Shown in pieces: positions 6,831-7,537 of a DNA stretch of 7,537 nt. Numbering within the stretch: position 1 is the stretch's first letter; the number at the start of each line of letters is the position of its first letter. The notes under the pieces were generated by a model. It was not told the origin of the DNA, made no database searches, and was given only the letters and a program-made list of their open reading frames with translations. The stretch comes from Clostridia bacterium (GTDB taxonomy: Bacteria; Bacillota; Clostridia; Oscillospirales; CAG-272), in assembly GCA_017466495.1 (NCBI GenBank), contig JAFTUB010000098.1, positions 1 through 7,537 on the forward strand, in the 5' to 3' direction. A program made the translations under genes and the position numbers.

Positions 6831-6868
6831 AGCAGTAAAATTGACTAAATGTAAAAGGAGATAGAATT

Positions 6869-7477
6869 ATGGAAGTTCAACTTCAGGAGCTTATTGAGCA
6901 GATTAAGAAGGATGGTGTTGAAACCGCTGAAGCAGAAGCCAGGGCTATCGTTGAGGCAGCAAAGTCAGATGCCGAAAAGATTATTGCTGATGCACAGGCA
7001 CAGGCAGATAAAATCTTAGCCGGCGCAAAAGTTGAAACTGAGCGAATGACGAAATCGAGCGAGGATGCAATTCGTCAGGCAGGTCGAAATCTGCTGATTT
7101 CTTTCAGAGAAAGTGTAACAAGAGAGCTTAAAGCTATCGTTGGCGAAAATGTTACTGCTGTATATTCATCGGATGCACTTGCCGGTCTGATTATCAGCAT
7201 TGTTGGAAACTGGGCGAATAAGCCTGATGCAGAAGATATCGCAGTGATTTTGAATACTCAAGACCTTAAGAAATTGGAAGAAACCTTACTGTTAGCACTT
7301 AAAGAAAAAATGTTGAAAGGTATTACTTTGAAGGCAAATGATAATTTTGACGGTGGTTTCCGCATTGCTGTAAATAACGGTAGTGCATATTACGATTATT
7401 CAGCAGAGGCTGTTGTGGATATGCTCTCAAATTATCTCAGTCCTAAGCTTACCGAGCTTTTGAAAGAGGCGAAGTAA
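6869..7477 (+). CDS. ntpE: V-type ATP synthase/ATPase subunit E
   Basis: A 202-residue protein of the usual length for bacterial and archaeal V/A-type ATPase subunit E, the peripheral stalk protein linking the catalytic head to the membrane part. Residues about 10-75 form a long charged, alanine-rich helix predicted to be coiled coil (EAEARAIVEAAKSDAEKII, ADAQAQADKILAGAK). The rest is the globular domain that contacts the head, with a family-like C-terminal part (DNFDGGFRIAVNNGSAYYDYS, split at the glycines, then VVDMLSNYLSPKLTELL). The ATG has AAGGAG 8 bases upstream. It is the first gene of an operon, with the next start only 5 bases after its stop. In such operons subunits A, B, D, I and K usually follow. 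The complex pumps H+ or Na+ with ATP, or makes ATP. Codon use is AT-richer than in the genes to the left. Confidence 0.92.
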   Translation: MEVQLQELIEQIKKDGVETAEAEARAIVEAAKSDAEKIIADAQAQADKILAGAKVETERMTKSSEDAIRQAGRNLLISFRESVTRELKAIVGENVTAVYSSDALAGLIISIVGNWANKPDAEDIAVILNTQDLKKLEETLLLALKEKMLKGITLKANDNFDGGFRIAVNNGSAYYDYSAEAVVDMLSNYLSPKLTELLKEAK

Positions 7478-7482
7478 TAGTA

Positions 7483-7537
7483 ATGGCTGAATATTATTTA
7501 ATATCGCAGTTACCGTCTTTAGATGGAATAAGTGAAA
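7483..7537 (+). CDS. DUF2764-like V-ATPase operon protein, N-terminus only
   Basis: An ATG at 7483 opens a frame that runs off the window after 18 codons (MAEYYLISQLPSLDGISE). The start, with YY, then a hydrophobic pair and LPSL, resembles DUF2764 proteins, which commonly lie between subunit E and subunit A genes in V-ATPase operons of the Bacteroides/spirochaete-like arrangement. Their function in the complex is not known to me. The start overlaps the last of three successive in-frame stops of subunit E (TAA TAG TAA, sharing the A of the ATG), which suggests translational coupling. A clear separate ribosome site is absent; GAGG at 7465-7468 is far away. Identification from 18 residues plus position is tentative. 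Confidence 0.6.
   Translation, partial: MAEYYLISQLPSLDGISE

Larger units (their letters stand above)
6512..6868. other. Intergenic region between surface-protein gene and V-ATPase operon
   Basis: No gene is seen in these 357 bases. In order: a short spacer; a strong terminator (6590-6628); an AT-rich stretch (6629-6723) with a modest inverted repeat pairing 6663-6669 with 6680-6686 but no T-tract; a near-consensus promoter (6724-6752); a second terminator-like hairpin (6784-6830); and the ribosome site AAGGAG (6855-6860). Base composition falls from about 60% GC before the region to about 43% after it. Confidence 0.8.

Noticed and set aside
6785..6832. A 15-codon leader-peptide frame inside the V-ATPase leader hairpin
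   Set aside because: It has no ribosome site and no run of a single regulatory codon. The frame is probably a by-product of the hairpin sequence.

Overview
The window looks like part of a Clostridia-type (low-GC Gram-positive lineage, probably gut-associated) genome or metagenomic contig. I infer this from strong AGGAGG-type ribosome binding sites, sigma-A-like promoters with extended -10 elements, classical hairpin-plus-T-tract terminators, a carbohydrate-related AraC regulator, and a bacterial V-type ATPase operon. No RNA gene, insertion sequence or CRISPR array is visible.

Left part (about 1-6511, GC-rich, roughly 60% by eye): a carbohydrate-use locus. On the minus strand lies a large cytoplasmic glycoside hydrolase resembling family GH106 (2112 down past base 1, C-terminus outside the window). 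Upstream of it, also on the minus strand, is an AraC-family regulator (3173-2208) with its own promoter and a terminator whose hairpin includes the end of the coding sequence. Divergently, on the plus strand, a big exported and membrane-anchored protein (3347-6511) has a signal peptide, beta-sandwich regions, a DUF5722-like TIM barrel and a C-terminal transmembrane anchor. It is broken by one in-frame TAA at 3689-3691, so it reads as a 114-residue secreted fragment and a 936-residue fragment in the same frame. The likely logic is that the AraC protein senses a sugar and controls the hydrolase and/or the surface protein. The surface protein would contact a glycan outside the cell, and the hydrolase would cleave imported oligosaccharides inside.

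Middle (6512-6868): a 357-base gap holding a strong terminator for the surface-protein gene, an AT-rich stretch, a near-consensus promoter, and a second perfect terminator-like hairpin between that promoter and the next gene.

Right part (6869-7537, about 42-43% GC): the start of a V-type ATPase operon, with subunit E complete and the first 18 codons of a DUF2764-like protein. The abrupt composition change makes 6511-6640 a boundary between two genomic segments with different histories, or possibly an assembly join.
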